Assembly (NCBI GenBank): GCA_015711875.1
Contig: JACVJG010000230.1
Span: 1 to 5,551 of the forward strand
Source of the DNA: Candidatus Solincola jinzensis
GTDB lineage: Bacteria > Actinomycetota > Geothermincolia > Geothermincolales > RBG-13-55-18
DNA length: 5,551 nucleotides
Direction: 5' to 3'
Shown here: positions 4,515 through 5,551 of the stretch, piece by piece
Position numbering within the stretch: the stretch's first letter is position 1
Layout: every line of letters begins with the position of its first letter
Translations under genes and position numbers: made by a program
Notes under the pieces: model-generated
The model's database searches: none
What the model saw: only the letters and a program-made list of their open reading frames with translations
Told to the model about the DNA's origin: nothing

Positions 4515-5551
4515 GCTGGCCGGAGTCGGGGAGATCATATTGCCTGAGGGGACGAATGCATCTTACGCACTGCGGCTTTCCGTGCCGGAGAAGCAGGGCG
4601 AGGCCTTGGCGGTGCGCTTGAACGGCCAGCTTGCGGATCTCTCGAGCGAGCTCGAGGACGGCGACGAACTGGAGCCACTGTTCTGGGGAGACGAAGAAGC
4701 GGGGGAGATATACCGTCACACCGCCTCCCACGTTATGGCCCAGGCGGTTCTGGAGCTGTTCCCTGGTGCCAAACTTGCCATAGGCCCTGCGGTAGCGGAC
4801 GGATTTTACTATGATTTCGACCTCGAGCAGAAGTTGTCGCCGGAAGATCTGCCCCACATCGAGGAGCGTATGAGGGAGATAGTGGGGAGGGATCTCGAGC
4901 TGCAGAGAGAGGTCCTGGGGAAAAAAGAAGCCATGGATCTCTTCAGGGCATTGGGGCAGGACTATAAGGTGGAGCTACTCGAGGATATCGAAGACGAGGA
5001 AGTAACCGTTTACCGCCAGGGAGATTTCGTGGACCTCTGCCGAGGTCCTCACCTGCCTTCCACGGGCAGATTGCGTTATTTCAAGCTACTGAGCCTTGCA
5101 GGAGCCTACTGGCGGGGGGACGAGAAGCGCCCCATGCTGCAGCGTATCTATGGCACCGCTTTTGATAACGCGGAAGAACTTGATAATTTCCTGCGTTTTC
5201 GCGAGGAAGCGGAGAGGCGCGATCATCGCAGGTTGGGGAAGGAGCTGGACCTATTCAGCTTCCATGAGGAGGCGGGACCGGGAGTGGTGTTTTATCACCC
5301 TCGAGGAGCGGTGTTGCGCGGGATAATCGAGGACTTCCTCAAGGAGGAACACCGCAAACGCGGATATCGCATGGTCATAACCCCCCATCTCTTCAGGGGG
5401 CAGCTCTGGCACACCTCAGGGCATATGGACTACTACCGGGAGAACATGTACTACTTCGAGAAAGAGGGCATGGAATATGTGGTCAAGCCCATGAACTGCC
5501 CCGGACACCTCCTCATCTACAAGACAAGGCCCCGCAGCTACAGAGAGCTCC
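4504..5551 (+). CDS. thrS: Threonyl-tRNA synthetase, N-terminal 349 residues (cut by window edge)
   Basis: A class II synthetase that joins threonine to tRNA-Thr in the cytoplasm. Domains in order are TGS (about 1-62); the editing domain that removes mischarged serine, with RHTASH (H72, H76) and CRGPH (C179, H183); and the start of the catalytic core, with motif 1 around 262-295 (HPRGAVLR) and MNCPGH (330-335), whose C332 is the first catalytic zinc ligand. The frame is open to the edge. The family is usually about 580-640 residues, so motifs 2 and 3, the other two zinc ligands and the anticodon-binding domain lie beyond. Translation starts at TTG 4504, with AAGGAG at 4491-4496, overlapping the zinc-ribbon gene by 11 nt. 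All editing residues are intact. No T-box is visible. Confidence 0.97.
   Translation, partial: MKVRLAGVGEIILPEGTNASYALRLSVPEKQGEALAVRLNGQLADLSSELEDGDELEPLFWGDEEAGEIYRHTASHVMAQAVLELFPGAKLAIGPAVADGFYYDFDLEQKLSPEDLPHIEERMREIVGRDLELQREVLGKKEAMDLFRALGQDYKVELLEDIEDEEVTVYRQGDFVDLCRGPHLPSTGRLRYFKLLSLAGAYWRGDEKRPMLQRIYGTAFDNAEELDNFLRFREEAERRDHRRLGKELDLFSFHEEAGPGVVFYHPRGAVLRGIIEDFLKEEHRKRGYRMVITPHLFRGQLWHTSGHMDYYRENMYYFEKEGMEYVVKPMNCPGHLLIYKTRPRSYREL

Noticed and set aside
1..5551. CRISPR array, insertion sequence, phage or defence genes
   Set aside because: No regularly spaced repeats, transposase, integrase or defence domains are visible on either strand.

Overview
The window is bacterial chromosomal DNA. 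All three tRNA genes encode their 3' CCA, ribosome binding sites match the bacterial anti-Shine-Dalgarno, and the threonyl-tRNA synthetase has the bacterial domain order (TGS, editing, class II core). Coding DNA is moderately GC-rich, with many AGG (Arg) and ATA (Ile) codons and two TTG starts. With the bacterial KaiC-like ATPase this would fit a deep-branching anaerobic actinobacterium or a relative, but that placement is inference.

Layout, left to right. (1) Positions 1-210 are AT-rich. They hold a possible tail of an upstream gene or a structured RNA, a weak terminator, a 14-codon reading frame with a good ribosome binding site, and a good sigma70-type promoter. (2) 226-396 encodes a 56-residue cysteine-containing protein of unknown function. 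(3) 397-672 is non-coding, with a GC hairpin, a weak terminator, a split inverted repeat and a candidate promoter. (4) 673-1860 is a two-gene unit: a single-domain KaiC/RAD55-type ATPase and a winged-helix protein. (5) 1905-2198 holds tRNA-Gly(GCC) and tRNA-Cys(GCA), each followed by an intrinsic terminator. (6) 2302-3411, on the minus strand, encodes a membrane-bound M48 zinc metalloprotease. (7) 3412-3664 is a non-coding divergent region with a candidate promoter for tRNA-Val. (8) tRNA-Val(GAC) is followed, with no clear terminator, by a leader with a 10-bp GC hairpin, a double zinc-ribbon protein, and thrS, which starts inside the zinc-ribbon gene and runs off the right edge.

How the genes relate. 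The right side concerns translation (tRNA-Val, thrS), and the zinc-ribbon protein is translationally tied to thrS by an 11-nt overlap. The KaiC-like ATPase and winged-helix protein are close enough to share a transcript and probably form a signalling or regulatory pair; their input and DNA target are not visible. The least explained parts are that pair, the 56-residue protein behind a strong promoter, and the hairpin leader of the zinc-ribbon/thrS operon.
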